Shown here one piece after another: positions 33,866 to 47,019 of a stretch of 64,000 nucleotides of DNA (positions are counted from its first letter, which is position 1; the number at the start of each line of letters is the position of its first letter). Where the stretch lies: positions 12,031,460 to 12,095,459 of the forward strand of contig CM057233.1 of assembly GCA_029891385.1 (NCBI GenBank), given 5' to 3'. The translations under genes were made by a program, and so were the position numbers. The notes beneath the pieces were generated by a model. It made no database searches. It was given only the letters and a program-made list of their open reading frames with translations, and was not told where the DNA came from. The DNA comes from Erythroxylum novogranatense. Taxonomy: Eukaryota > Streptophyta > Magnoliopsida > Malpighiales > Erythroxylaceae.

Positions 33866-36800
33866 TTTAGGTGGTATCGAGCCCAAGAGTACGTAATGTA
33901 TCCGGGCACATCAAACATAGGTGCATGTAGTTAAGTCATGTCACGGCAGAGCGGTGACAACCGATCCCTAGTGTAGTCTATGGGTTGTATGCATAAGTAT
34001 GTCTCATCGCTTAAGTGGTTAAAAAAAAAGTGAGAAAAGGATAGTGTGTTAGAATGTGATGAAAGGAAGAAATGGATATCGCAAAATAGGAAAGAGTGTA
34101 CGGTTTGGTCGACATGATGAATATTTATTGATATTGATGGGTATATTATGAAATGCAATTGGAGTTATATTGGCAATATCCTTGAATATGAGATAGCTAT
34201 AAAGATTATAGTTGTAAATTCATAGAGGAAAATAGAGATGTGACAATGGTCGATTTCAAATGTATTAGGTAAATGAAAATAAAGTGTTCTATGATATAGA
34301 AAAGTTACAATTGGGATTGATTATCGTGACGAAGGTAGATGAAAAGTTGTTGGGTTTAATTGATCTGCCTAATTAAATGCACACCGATTATGGAGCCCTA
34401 TGTTAAGTGAAAATGTTAAACCGCAATCGATGAGTTAATGGATACTACAGCCGTAATTCTTGTCGAAAAAAAAATCCTTTAGGAGTTAGAAGAAGAAATT
34501 AAAGTGCTTATAATGATCAGTTGTGAATGAATTGAGATTGTAGATGGTCCTCACGAGTGAAGACGGGTGTAAACAGGAAGGTTGTTGAGTTCAGAATATA
34601 TTGTCACTGTAAGTGTATATGTGATAGTGGGATTACCATCATGGGTGAAATGAATAATTTATGTGAATATGATATCAGAAGTAATTGGTGGCCTACTACG
34701 TAAGCTCCGATTATAATGCCGGTAGCTCAAGTTTAAAATCAGTGAGAGTAAGGCATGAGAATACTTGTACTGATTAATTGAGAAGGAAGTGAGACAGTTA
34801 AAGATGCTAGCATTGGTAATGAGCTTGAGGAAATAAAATGAGGAACATGAATATAGTAAAGTCCCCATGATTGAGAATTGGTACCAAAACGAGAATGGTT
34901 ATCGAGAATTAAATGCAATTAAGGTATTCTTAGCAGTATGATCTATTAACGGGCAAATTGATAAGACTATTGAGCTATATTGTCAGATAGGATGTGATGA
35001 TTTTGGTGATGTATGGCAAGATAGTAGAGGAAAAGAAATTGTTTAAGTGCTCTTCAGAGATTTATCTTCGTGAAGTATCAAGAGTAACTGATTTGTATTA
35101 CATCCGCAGAGACTCTAGTGTAAGAGCTAAACTATGTTACTGAAAGAGTGTACATTATGATAATGAGATGGTTCTGATTATTGAAGAGAATTACTGAATA
35201 TTAATTGAGAATTTGAGGGGATTAAAAGTTTATGTTCTGAAAGTACGAGATCGATATAACGATTGTTTATTCAAGGTAGTGAGTGATCTATCGTGAATAA
35301 ATTGAGTTATGTGGAGAAATTTAGGTAAGGAATATGTGGCAGAATATGTTTAGGATGAGAAAATTATAAGGAAATTGTTCCTCATTGGAGACGTTTGATC
35401 ATGAAAGAGTTATATGAGTCAACTAAGTTTATTGTATTACTAAAAAGGAACATGTTTCAATTGTGTTTGGAGTGGATAATGGACATAAATATAAGAAATG
35501 GATAATGAAAGAGAAATAGATGAATGGGTATAGTTGAGGAAATTGGTCGTTATACAAGTCTCATAAGAGTGAATCTTAACTCGATTGAAGGAATAAAGGA
35601 TGAATTAGTATGCTAACATGAGATATTGGGAGAATTAATCAAGATATAGGTCTCGATAAAATGTGGAAGTTCAAAAGATATGGGTATGTGGAATTGGGAA
35701 TTTATTAGACCTAACTAATGTGGATGCGCTCAAAATTGTCAAAGATTTTCTGGTTTTAACAAATTGACAAGAATAATTGAGGAAAACATGTGAATGTTAT
35801 GATTGATGATCATAAAGGAGACAATTGAAGAATTCACTGTCTATACTGAAGTGTTCCAGTAAAGATTATGATGTGATCTATTGACATTGTATAAAGTGAT
35901 TTTATGTACCTTGGGGTAAATATGATTCTATGGGCGGTATTATGACCGATGATTTGAAACTTGTTATACTGAGTGTGGCCTAAAAGCTTAGAGACATTAA
36001 TCGTACACACACAAATAGTTTGGAGATGTCTATGAATATGCAAATCGATAACGATTGAGTTATGTCATGCATTTGAATGATTTGAAAAGGATTCAACGGC
36101 TGATTAATTTAAACTAAGCCAATGGCGCACTTTAAGAGATTGAGCAAAGAAATAAATAAATTCTATTGCAGAAGATCAAAATTTGGGTAATAAGGTTATC
36201 AAATCTAGTGTATTATTGAGTGTTAATAGTCGAACTGACAAAAAGGGGTAAAAAGAAAGCATTATTAGTTATGGGAATTTCAAAGTTGGTGTGCATCAAA
36301 GCGGATTGGCAAAACCCGAAGTGAGGATGTAGAAATTGTAAACCGTATTGAGGAACGGGAATTAACTCCAATTGTTGAGAAAAATGGTAGGTATAGTTCA
36401 AATTAAGAAATATGGGTGATACTCATTACGGAACCGTTAGTGAAAATGTAAGGAATGATCAAAGCTTTAAGTTTTAGCAAGAGTGTATTGATAGAGTAAT
36501 TGAAAAGTTAAAATGGGAAATCAAATGATTATAAGTGAATGGTTCAAGAAAGCACAAGAAACAATCAAGCGTTACGGTCTAGTAAAAGTATTGTGGAAAA
36601 GAAATTGGGGATACCAATCAAAGTGCACGATGACATGTGTGATTAACCAACAGTATTTTGGATTTCATCGATATGAAATTGATGTATAGTGCAAAGTAGT
36701 TGTGGTATGACGATAATCAAGATATGAGTGACACCATTCAATAATGTATAAGGGTCTTCTCGCCAAAAAGGAGTCGTTATCCCTATACTATGTGATCAAT

Positions 36801-37369
36801 GCAATACAGTGATAGGCTAAGTAAAATAAGGTGGTGACAATGAGTCGAATTGATTCACATTGAGGTTATAAATCTCATGAGATTTGTGGTTTGATAATAA
36901 CAAAATCTGATATGTAATAAATGAAATATTTTAAAGGGTATGGCCTCGACCAAAAGGTACTTAGATGGAAATAAAGGTGTAATTAAGGGAAATTGAATTC
37001 GTGATGAGGGGCCTCTATGTGTTTGTGGTATGAATAGAATTACGGATTGGTAAGTTAGGCTAAAATCTAAAAGATGAATGGGATTCACAAAATGTTTCAT
37101 AGACAGACTTGGGAAATATTATTAGTATTCGATATATATGATATTGACAATTATTGAAATTGAAAGTGACAAATCAGCGATAATCATGAGAGAGCGGTAA
37201 AATCACGGAAGTTTGAGAAAGGAAAAGAGTAATTGATTGTTTCGCTCATTGGTGAATTTGATGTGTAGTGAAACCAATAGGAAACAGAGTGAAATAATCG
37301 AAAAGACTCCCCGCCTTTCAGATAATCAGATATGAAATTTCGAGGACGAAATTTTGTTAGAGGGAGAAT
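33866..37369 (+). other. Internal region of the non-coding element: PBS, no genes, PPT
   Basis: TTTAG, then GTGGTATCGAGCCC (PBS-like TGGTATCGAGC at 33872-33882), opens the region. About 3.4 kb of AT-rich sequence follows, with stops in all frames and no RT, integrase or gag motif I can recognise. The last 40 bp hold TTTCGAGGACGAAATTTT and the PPT-like TTAGAGGGAGAAT directly before the 3' LTR. Confidence 0.8.
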
Positions 37370-40300
37370 TGTAACATCCCATTCTTGATGGGAAAGGATA
37401 TTTTAGTAAATTGGGATGGGTTAGACGATTAAATTAGAACTCGGCAGAGCATACAACATATAGCCTCTATGACCGATGATTGTTTTGCATATGCACATGA
37501 TAACATGCATTCATGATATTTTAAACTTAGGTTTCAAATTGAGACCTTTGTGAAATTTATGGGATAGTTGTTTTGGAAAATTATTCGAGAGCGCCATAAA
37601 TTGTTTCCCATTTTAGGAATTTATGTGAATTTTTCGGAATTTTCGGTTCTTGCCTTGACCGAAAAATCGCTAAGGATTTAACCAGTTGATTTTCTAGATC
37701 GAAAATTTTTATCCAATGGCACTACAATATTGTATATATTATTTTGGGATTGAAATTAGGGCCATTGGACTAGAATGGGTCAAATTGCATTAGAATCCTA
37801 TTTACTAATTTGTTTTTGCCTAATTTGTCTTTTCTTAAATTTTACACTTGTCCTCACCATGTAATGCCCCACCATTTGTTCCTATCTTTTATTTACGGTT
37901 ATTTCATTGTGAAAGAAGGGAAAACTCATTCTTCTTGCTTACATCTTCCTTCATCCAAGCTTCTTCCCTTGGTTTCTTTCTTTGATTTCTTCATTGGTTT
38001 TAAGCAAGTTCTACTCCTTCTCCTACCTTTTGCATACCATACAAGTTTAAACTTCTACCTTCCTTTGGTGAGTATCGTGTGAGAGTGGGGTGAATGGAAA
38101 GTCATGATTTGGAGTATTAAGTGAAGGAAGAAGGAAAAACTTGATTTGGTAAGTTTGTTTTTTTTTAAAAGCTTTCATTTATGCATTTAATGAATAAATT
38201 GGTTGTTAGATGCATTGATTGGTATGTATTGGTCATTAATCAAGATTTATGATAATCTATTGGCTAAATTTTGTGTCATTAGGATGCTTATGCATGTGGT
38301 ATTGGTATTGGAAGTGTTAGGAATTGAATGGAGAAGTAAAGCTGGAAAATGAATCTTTGACCCTATTGCAATGTTTTGATCATAACTAATTGTGTGGTTA
38401 TGAAAATGAGGTGAGGTTTGTGCCCAAGTAAACTTTGGGATGTTGGCTTCATTTTAGTGTGAAATAGGTGTTGGTAAATTTTAATGTTAGAAGGTCGAAA
38501 ATTGGCATGGAAAGTTTCTGTTTCTGGGTCTGGGAACAGTACCCGCAAATATGTCAAATGAGTTTTGCTAATTTTTCTAAATTAATTGGTATAGGATTAG
38601 GGAAAATGGTCTTCATGAAAGTTGTAGCCTATTGAGTTAGCTTCCCATTACCACTGATCTTGTTAATTTTCGAGTTGTATATTGGGAGATATGAACTGAT
38701 TTCTAATGACTGTTTTATGCCTTGACTGAAACCTAGTTGAATTGGCACATTTAGTGCACATTCGGACTTGGAAGAATTTTGTAATTTTGTGAAGTGAATT
38801 GGAGTTTGAATTGTACTGAAGAGTTTTAGATGACACATTGATCTTGAAATTGGTATATGGAATGTAATTTTGGAAATCAGGTGTGGAGATATGGAATTTC
38901 AAAATCTGAACTTGCATTGTGATGTTAAGTACTGATTAGGTCAGTAACTTGCATAACAGATTTGAAATTGTTAGAAATCGAATTAGAGATTGAGTTCTTC
39001 ATGAAACTTGAAGTTTGAGGAGTTATCTTTTCAGGGACATAAAGTTTGGATTTTTCTGACTTGTGTATAGGGAGTTATGCTTGTTATAAGTGTACTGCTC
39101 AAATTGAATGATTTCAGGGACAGCAACAATGAGTGAATTAATTGACTTGTTTAGCAATGGAATTTGATGTTGGGTTGTTTATAAGAGTGGTAGATGACAT
39201 TATGAACTTATTGAGCATATTTATGTGGTAATTTTTGGCTGAAGAATTTCAGAGTTGTGGAATTTGCAATGTACTGTTCTATTTTTATGGGATTGGAGTA
39301 GGTAGTAGTTTTGAAGAGATTTTGACACCTTAGGGTGAAATAAATTGTTATGGTCTTCTTCGAGAAGAGTAGAGGGTTTTATGATCTTTCCAACAAGATA
39401 AGATTTGTATTTTTCTGAATTGGGTGGTAAGAGATTTGAGTGTTGAAAATTTGATTGGAATGAAGGAAGAAAAAAAAACAAAAAACAAAAAACAAAAAAA
39501 AAAAAAAAAAAAATGAGGCGAGGCGGAACCTCGCTTGCCACTGTGGCGACGCTCGCCTCGGTGAGGCGAGGTGGAACCTCGCCATCACCTGTGACGACGC
39601 CTCACTGGTGAGGCGAACTCAATTGGCGCTGTCGCTAGAGGCGACGCGCCGCCTAGCGACGATTTGGCGAGCGACCTCATTGGCGCGAGATTTCTCGCCC
39701 ATGAGGCTGGTATATATATATATAGTATTTTATTTTATTGTTTTGGATTTAAGTGACTGATTGCTTCTCTTGTCAATTTCTTTTCCGTCGACGTCCGATT
39801 GACCTGATTCTCGAGGCATCGGATTCAGATAATATTTAATTTCATTTTGTGATAATTTGGGAATTTTGACGGAAATTGACGAGCCCCTGTAATTGTTCTA
39901 TGGTCACTGTTTTATTTATTTTGGACCGATCGAGGTCCTAATTGAGCACCGCGATGGCTATAGTTTTCTAATTTTAGATGGAATTTTATGACGGAAAAAT
40001 TTGAATTTAGGGCCGAAATCTCATGAACATGCATTATACACTTACATGTGCATTATATTAGTTGGATTGGATAATTAGTAATGGGATTCCTCTCTGCTTG
40101 TTATAGAGGCACATTTGGAGCGCCGATCACCGACGTTCATCGAAACTTCCAGATGTTAGTTTCGGAATGATGTGAGTAACCTAGTTGGTTCCTCAACCTT
40201 TATGTGTTTAAGTTTTGCAATTATGCCATGTGGAGATAATGGAGGGTTTATGTGTGTTTGAATTTGATTGATTTGGACCAAAGGTGTCTCAAATATTTGA

Positions 40301-41387
40301 AATGAGATAACGGTGCTACTTGTGAGTAGCTGCTTGTAAATGTTATATTGAGATCTCGGACCGAGGTCCGAGGAAATGGGAAATTGATATTGAAGTGTTA
40401 ATTGTCATTTTGCTTCGATACATTGGATGGGATTGTAAATGTGATATAGTAGGATGCAATAAATTGGAAATGTAGATATTGAAATCTGGACCGAAAGTCC
40501 AAGAATTGGCAAATAGTAATGATATGTAAATGGAAATTGAATATGTACATTGCATGCATAAACATAAATGTGTGATCGATAAAAGGCGCCAGGACCGAGC
40601 AATGCCATCATGATCGGGCATATCACGCCTAACGATGTGAGAGCTTTACCAACGCACGTGACCTCGTGTCTAACGATTCAGAGTCATTGGCTCAATGTAT
40701 CGTGGCTTCAAGCCCAATGTTTTCGAGCCACCGCTCAACGAATGTGCCCTGCATCTTGGGACAGCCAGTATACAGGCCACAACAACGAAATGGAAATGGA
40801 ACAAGGTCACATGCGCATTGCATATATATACGATCGTAAATGACCGGAAGATGTAAATGATGAAATTGTATGTATATGAAATTGGAACCGAAATGTGATA
40901 ATATGTGATATTACCGTTAATGCTACCGTGTGCTAATATGATTGGTGAATGCATGAATTGAGTGAACCATCGATGATGGTTTCACCGAAGTTCGCAAAAC
41001 TCACCCAAAATTTGCATCTATTTTCAGACTTAGAAGAATACCCGTTAGGCAAGCAGGCGTATGACATCGCCGTTGAAGAAGCGGAGAAGTGGTCGATCGC
41101 TTACGCCTCTTAGTGTTTCTATTCTGGACTTTTGTATTACTAATTTGGACAAGTTGTAAAGTCATTGACCAAATAAATTGTAAATATAAAAAGTGGGCCC
41201 AAGGCCATTGAATTGATTATATATAAATTGCTTTCGCGTTAATGATAATATGTGTGCGATTGTAAAATAAAAATAAAAATGTTATCTTGAGTTTTCATCG
41301 AAAGTGATGTAGCACGCCACTCTGCGGGCACGGACTGGATATCACCGTCGATGTCGGGTTCGGTCTTCATGGGAGTGAGGTGTTACT
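37370..41387 (+). repeat. 3' LTR (4,018 bp) of the non-coding element
   Basis: Near-copy of 29861-33865. The central part (about 38100-39300) is almost identical; differences cluster in GC-rich stretches and include many 1-3 bp indels. Ends GGTGTTACT where the 5' LTR has GGTGTTACA. Confidence 0.92.
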
Positions 41388-41392
41388 GAAAA

Positions 41393-41980
41393 CCTCAAAC
41401 ATACTCATGAGATAGAGTGAGAATATAAGTTTGAGAAAGCAAGTTGAGGAATTGAATAACAACAAAGTTGTAGATAGATCCAAGAGATTAATCAATTGAA
41501 ATCGAGAATTAATAATCTCTCAATTGATCTAGCTAAATTTACTGAGATAGTACAAAAAGATGAATGAAATGATAGGAAAATACGTATATCCGAGGGATAA
41601 ACTGGATTAGGGTTTACTAAAATAAGCCTCGTAATTACGTAAAATCAATTGCTCAAAAGATAAGAAAATATATCAATCAAGTTTTCGTAAAGGTCATCAA
41701 CGCTACATTCTACACCTTATTATCATTCATTACATCATACTAACCCTAAAGGACCCAAGAGAACTGGGTACCTAAAATAAGATAATATCTCCACAGAAAT
41801 CCTTCTTTGGAAGAACCAAGAAGCACCATTGGTATTTGGACAAGGATGCTCGCGCCACATGACGGAAACAAGTCTATGTTCCTAGATCTTCAAGACAAGA
41901 AAGGAGGATCAAGAACTTTTGGAGACAACCAGCAGGAAAGATAATCGGGTTTGGTAAGATTGGTAAGAATTCTATGCATG
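41393..41980 (+). pseudogene. SIRE-like gag 3' part and protease remnant
   Basis: After the nested element the copia reading resumes with a Lys/Glu/Asn-rich, coiled-coil-like stretch (41393-41580) in shifting frames, typical of the SIRE gag-pol junction. At about 41830-41930 a WYLD piece is followed by sequence resembling the copia protease D-S-G-C-S-R-H-M motif, but the DSG triplet is damaged by a short deletion. Then SMFLDLQDKKGG and TFGDNQQ match the usual downstream residues. The protease would have cut the polyprotein; this copy is inactive. Confidence 0.65.
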
Positions 41981-42930
41981 CATTAACAACGCACTACTAG
42001 TCGATGGTTTAAAGCATAACTTGATAAGTATTAGTCAATTATGTGATTACGGTTTTGAAGTTACTTTCAATCAAAAATTTTGTGAAGTCGAAACAAAGAT
42101 GGTTCCATCTTCTTTTCAGCCAAAAGACGAAACAATCTTTACAAAATTGATTTAGACGATTTTCGGCCTCAAAATATTTCATGTTTTTATCTATCAAGAT
42201 GAAAGACCGATCCGCATAAAAAACTAGGTCATGTCGGCTTTTAAACATATTTCAAAACTTTTGAAACATGATTTGGTAAAAGGTTTGCCACAAATTGCTT
42301 TTGACAAAGATTTCTTTTGTGAAAGTTGTCGAAAGGAAACAAGTTAAAACCTCTTTCTCTTCAAAACATTTCAGAACGCCATCTAGACCACTTGAGTTGT
42401 TACATATGGACTTATTTGGTCCAACAAGAACAATAAGTCTTGGTGGAAAGAAGTATGGACTTGTGATTATTGATGATTTTACAAGGTTTTGTTGGATACT
42501 TTTATATCACATAAAGATGAGTCTTTCAAGTGCTTTAGAAACCTTTCCATGAGGTTACAAAATAAAAAGGAATGTCTATAGCCAAGATAAGGAGTGATCA
42601 TGGTGGAGAATTCGAAAATGAGAAGTTTAGAGTATTCTGCGAGGAAAATGGAATTTTCCATAACTTCTCTGCTCCAAGGACTCCGCAGCAGAATGGAGTT
42701 GTTGAGAGGAAGAATAGGACGATTCAAGAGATGGCAAGAACAATGCTGTGCGAGATGAATCTTCCTAAATACTTCAGGGAAGTCGTCAATACAAAGATGC
42801 TACATTCGAATAGAGTGTTCTTTGCGACCAATGTCAAGAAAACTCCTATGAGTTGTGGAATGGAAGGAGACCAAACATTTCTTATTTCCATCCTTTCGGC
42901 TGCAAGTGCACTAGTCTGAACACAAAGGAA
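41981..42930 (+). pseudogene. SIRE-like integrase with pre-integrase domain
   Basis: LLVDGLKHNLISISQLCDYG (about 41994-42052) is the GAG-pre-integrase block. A degraded zinc-binding part follows. The catalytic core has RPLELLHMDLFGPTRTISLG with the first Asp (about 42388-42447), LVIIDDFTRFCWILLY, IRSDHGGEFENEKF with the second Asp (about 42586), and PQQNGVVERKNRTIQEMAR with the Glu (about 42686-42740). These are standard Ty1/copia motifs. Frameshifts lie near 42250-42340, 42515 and 42800-42900. Confidence 0.9.
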
Positions 42931-44220
42931 GCTCTGGACAAATTTGATGCAAAGACATTTTCAGGAATAGACTACAATGAGACATATGCTCCAGTAGCAA
43001 GACTTGAAGCAATAAGGATAATGCTTGCATATGCTGTTTTCCATGACATAAAGCTTTTTCAGATGGATGTAAAAAGTGCATTTCTGAACGGTTTTATAGA
43101 TGAAGAAGTCTATGTCAAGCAACCTCCTGGATTTAAGGATATAAAGTATCCAGATCATGTCTCTGAGACTTCATAAAGCCTTATATGGTGAAACAAGCCC
43201 TAGAGCATGGTATGATCGTCTGAGCTCATTTCTTATAGGAAATGGATTTACTAGAGGTAAAGTAGACAAAACTCTTTTAGGAAGAACTTGAATAATGATT
43301 TTATTATGTGCAAATCTATGTTGATGATATTATTTTGGAGCAACCTCAAAAGGTTATGCATGAGCTTTGAAAATATGATGAAAATGAATTTGAGATGAGC
43401 ATGATGGGTGAGTTAAAATTCTTTCTTGGATTGCAAGTAAAGCAAACTAAGGATAAGATTTTATCCATCAACAAAAATATGTCAAAGAATTGTTGTCTAA
43501 GTTTGATATGTGCATGTTAAAAGTATGACTACACCGATGCATCCTTCAAACTTGTTGTCAAAAGACGAAAGTGGTAAGAAGGTGGATCAAACCCTATTTA
43601 GAGGATGATTGGTTCTTTGTTTTATCTTACTGAGCAAGTAGACCGACATTCTATTCAAGTGTATGCTTGTGTGCAAGGTTTCGAGCCGATCCTAGAGAAT
43701 CTCATTACATTGTCAGAAACTAATTTTGAGATATCTCGCAGTACTACCGATCTTTGCTTAATGTATGAGAAAGGTAAAGATTTCAGGTTGAATGGATATT
43801 GCGATGCGGACTATGCCGGTGATAGGATCGAAAAGAAGAGCACGAGTGGTGGTTGTCACTTCCTTGGACCAAACCTTGTGTCATCGTCAAGCAAGAGACA
43901 AAGCTCGATTGCATTATCAATCGCCAAGTGAATATATGTCCATGAAGTTGTTGTTCACAATTGTTGTGGATCAAGTATCAATTGGAGGACTACTCAATAC
44001 AAGAGGAAGAGATTCCAATATCTCGTGACAACACCAAATACCATCACTTGTCAAAGAATCCAATTCAACATTCAAGGGTGAAGCACATAGAAGTCGACAT
44101 CATTTCTCGAGAGATTACGCTCAAGAAAGTCGCTACCTATAATTCGTGGAAACGAAATATCGGTGCGTATCTTCACAAAACCACTAAGTGAAGATCGCTT
44201 TAAAGAAATCGACGCGAACC
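42931..44220 (+). pseudogene. SIRE-like reverse transcriptase and RNase H
   Basis: ETYAPVARLEAIRIMLAYA (about 42980-43036) and QMDVKSAFLNGFIDEEVYV (43061-43117, with an active-site Asp) open RT. QIYVDDII at about 43311-43333 is the YVDD box. RNase H reads GYCDADYAGDRIEKKSTSGG (about 43793-43852) and SSSKRQSSIALS, with the following acidic TAEAEY-type motif broken by a stop at 43929-43931. The end, HLSKNPIQHSRVKHIEVD (about 44046-44099), is the usual RNase H tail. At least five frameshifts or stops. The pol order INT then RT identifies Ty1/copia. Confidence 0.9.
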
Positions 44221-44668
44221 TCAATATGGTGATGTTAATGCACCATTCATCCGGTTTTCAGAAAGAAGAAGCATGCAGACGGAGGAGTTAATGCACCATT
44301 CATCCGGTTTTTCGTAAAGAAGAAAGCAGATGACGGAGGAGTTAACGGACCATTCATCTTCTTTTTTATAAAGACAAGACAGATAGATGGCAGAGTTAAC
44401 AGATTGATCATCTGATTTTTCCAAAAGAAAAGACAATGAAACGGTGGAGTTAAACGGCATTGACGGTTTCAGACTTAAAACTTCTTTCACAAGGAAAAGT
44501 TTTAGAGGGAAAAGGTCACGATCATCGAGAAGTATTAATCGTTCTAGAATTTGCAATAAAATCCCTAAAACCGACTTTTGGGATTCCTACCAAATTCAGA
44601 AATTGCTAGTTCTCTGAAATCTCTCTGAAAAATCTTCAAGCAAGTTCCTATTCAACAGAATCAGCAAG
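44221..44668 (+). repeat. Post-pol spacer with imperfect 55-60-bp repeats
   Basis: Units containing GGAGTTAATGCACCATTCAT and AAAGAAGAAAGCAGACGG recur about four times from 44230 to about 44460, with decreasing similarity. The sequence up to the third ORF is an A/T-rich leader. Confidence 0.6.
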
Positions 44669-47019
44669 ATGTATGTCAAGCCTATTTTGCGAGTTGATCC
44701 AGGATCAGGATGGGGAAGATTGGTAAACTTCGAAGAACTAAGAAAAGAACAGATGGATATAGAGCCGGAGATAATGGCGGCAGGATGGAGAAACTTCTTT
44801 CAAATACGAGATGAAGTCTATCTCCAAGAAGTTTATGAGTTCTGGAAAAATACTAAATCAGTAGATGATACAATCGTGTCATATGTAGACATACACTCTG
44901 TTATTGTAACAAAGGAGTTACTGGAGAAAGTTACTGAATGTCCAATGGATGGAGTTCAACCCACTAATATGGTGAAATGGATGACAAAGCTTAAGATGAA
45001 CGAAGATGAAGTTAGTCGTCAACTCTATGGACACAATAACCCAATCGAAAGGAGAGCCTCTTGGTGGTACCAAAGGCAAGGGTATTGTTCACGATTCTAC
45101 GGATCAGATCTCACCGAGAATAGGTTCAAGACATCAGGTCACTACCTTGGATGAACAATGCATCTTTCATCTTCTAAATCATCACCCAATAGATTTACCA
45201 TATTTGATTTTTCAAGACATGGTAAAATCTATAAAGGATACAAACACCGCCTTATGGGATGTTGTTGACAAGAGTGTTCAAAGAATCGCATCGATTGGAA
45301 AGGGAATCGCATGTAAGATAGCCGTCAAAAGCTATATAGATTCAACAAATTGCTAAAATGGGTTTGAGATTTCCAGACGTAAAAGGAGCGAAGCACCAAG
45401 GAAAGCAACAATTGAGGGGAGCCTATACCAAGAAATCCTCTATGAAGGAGAGAAGATCACTCTCGTGAATCAAAGTCAAGAAGTGTTCGATTTTTGAATC
45501 AGAGACTAAGCGTAAAGGGAACCTCTGGTGAGTGACATTCCTAAGCAAGAAGGTCACCTGTAATGTAAACCGTACGATGAAAGAAGCCACCCATCCAGAG
45601 ATTCAAGCCAATCAAAGCATTATGAACAGCATGAGATCAAAAGCTACAAAATCACTATCATCAATCCTTGAGAAAGATTCAGAAACTCAGTCTCAAGGAA
45701 ATGGAGGAAAAAGGAAAGAAGAAGAACCTGAAAAGAAGAAAGCACAATCCAAGAGGTCACCAAGGTTAAAGAAAATGAGTGCGAGAAAAGAAGAAAGTCC
45801 AACAACAGAGACAAAGTCTAAGAAGGCAAGGCAAGAAGAGACTGTTGGTGACACTATAGAAAAGTCTGCTGCAAGTCTTTGTTAGTCTTTGTTAATCTTC
45901 TTGAAGTTAATATGGAAGCCGCCATCGGGCGATTGTGGAAACTGTTACGGGTAATATTAAGGATTCTCACAAAGTTCTTAATAATCCAATTTTTGAAGAA
46001 GTAGTTCCTACTACTTTTCAGTCTACACTTGTCCACAAACAAGTTGCTACTCATGTTTTGGGTAAGAAGGCTACTCAAAAGTTGTGAGTGTGATGACTAA
46101 TGTTCCATCCAAGTATTTAAGCTGCTCAAAGAGAAAGTTGGGAACATAGATTGGTTGTAATAGAGGAGAAGAAGACCAAGTCTGTCATCATCCGAGACAA
46201 ACCAAAGAGATATGTGAAAGCCTTCTTCAAATCGGTTGAATATGATAATGGCATTTACATCCGTTGGATAGGGGTTACAAAATTTCTATGATCAATCAAG
46301 AAAGTTGGAAGAGAACCATATCCACCGAGCCATTTGAGAGCTGCCTCACTTCTTATCCTATGACGAATAAAGACAAGAATCAAGGTGGTACCGATCTTCA
46401 ACCACCAAATTTTGTTGAACTCAGTATGAGAAGTCGGGCTAAAAGTTCAACCAGAGCGATTGTGGATGACATGACTTCGATCAAATTCAAGAGGCAAAGT
46501 AAAATTGATTGATGAAGCATGTGAAGAGAAAAGGTGGAAATTCTATCTCACAGATATCAAGATCCGTGACTAAGCCTAACTAAGGCTACAGCAGAGGATC
46601 CACGAGGAGGACTATCGAGAAAGGGTCAAGATTGTTCGCTCGATTAGCAACTCAGAATGTTGTTATACTATTTTACAGAACATTCTGCGAAATCGACCTC
46701 TGTGGGAGATCACCTCAATTGCAGAAGCTATGCCATGGTTCGGAAGCACTTATCAACGATACATGATTCCTATGATCTTGATATTCATGAACAAGTCAGA
46801 TTTGTTCCTCCACCTCTCCTACAAATTATTGAAACAAATGTCTTTAACAAGGAAGCTTATACAACAACATTGGCTATCGTTGAAAAGCAAGTTGTTGAGA
46901 CAGAATCCTCGACTACAGATGAATCATCAGCTTTAAAGAAGCATGTTCAGAAACTTGATAAGGATATGAAGAAGATTAAGAAGATGCTGAAAAAGTTGGT
47001 GAAGCAGATTGGGAAATAA
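44669..47019 (+). pseudogene. Post-pol third ORF of the SIRE-like element, copy D
   Basis: The ATG at 44669 opens 120-145 well-preserved residues: RLVNFEELRKEQMDIEPEI, AAGWRNFFQIRDEVYLQEV, VDDTIVSYVDIHSVIVTKEL, LEKVTEC, NEDEVSRQLYGHNN. After shifts come TLDEQCIFHLLN and IDLPYLIFQDMVKS (about 45137-45230). The middle is basic and rich in Lys/Ser/Glu (45600-45885). The end (46890-47019) is a strong coiled coil, KKHVQKLDKDMKKIKKMLKK, then a stop. Copies B (1460-3707) and C (4710-5731) share the N-terminal domain and C-terminal coil. It lies where SIRE elements have an env-like ORF, but no transmembrane segment is evident. I do not assign a function. Confidence 0.72.

Larger units (their letters stand above)
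29861..41387 (+). mobile_element. Large non-coding LTR retrotransposon (LARD-like, Tekay-related)
   Basis: Two 4-kb LTRs (29861-33865, 37370-41387) flank a 3.5-kb internal region, with a perfect target duplication GAAAA (29856-29860, 41388-41392) inside the copia gag. The left LTR runs TG...CA; the right LTR ends CT, a single-base change. The PBS and PPT are present, but the internal region has no readable gag or pol. The LTR begins TGTAACATCCC, and the internal 3' end carries TTTCGAGGACGAAATTTT, both seen in Tekay-type chromoviruses. It must have been mobilised by proteins supplied elsewhere. Confidence 0.92.
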
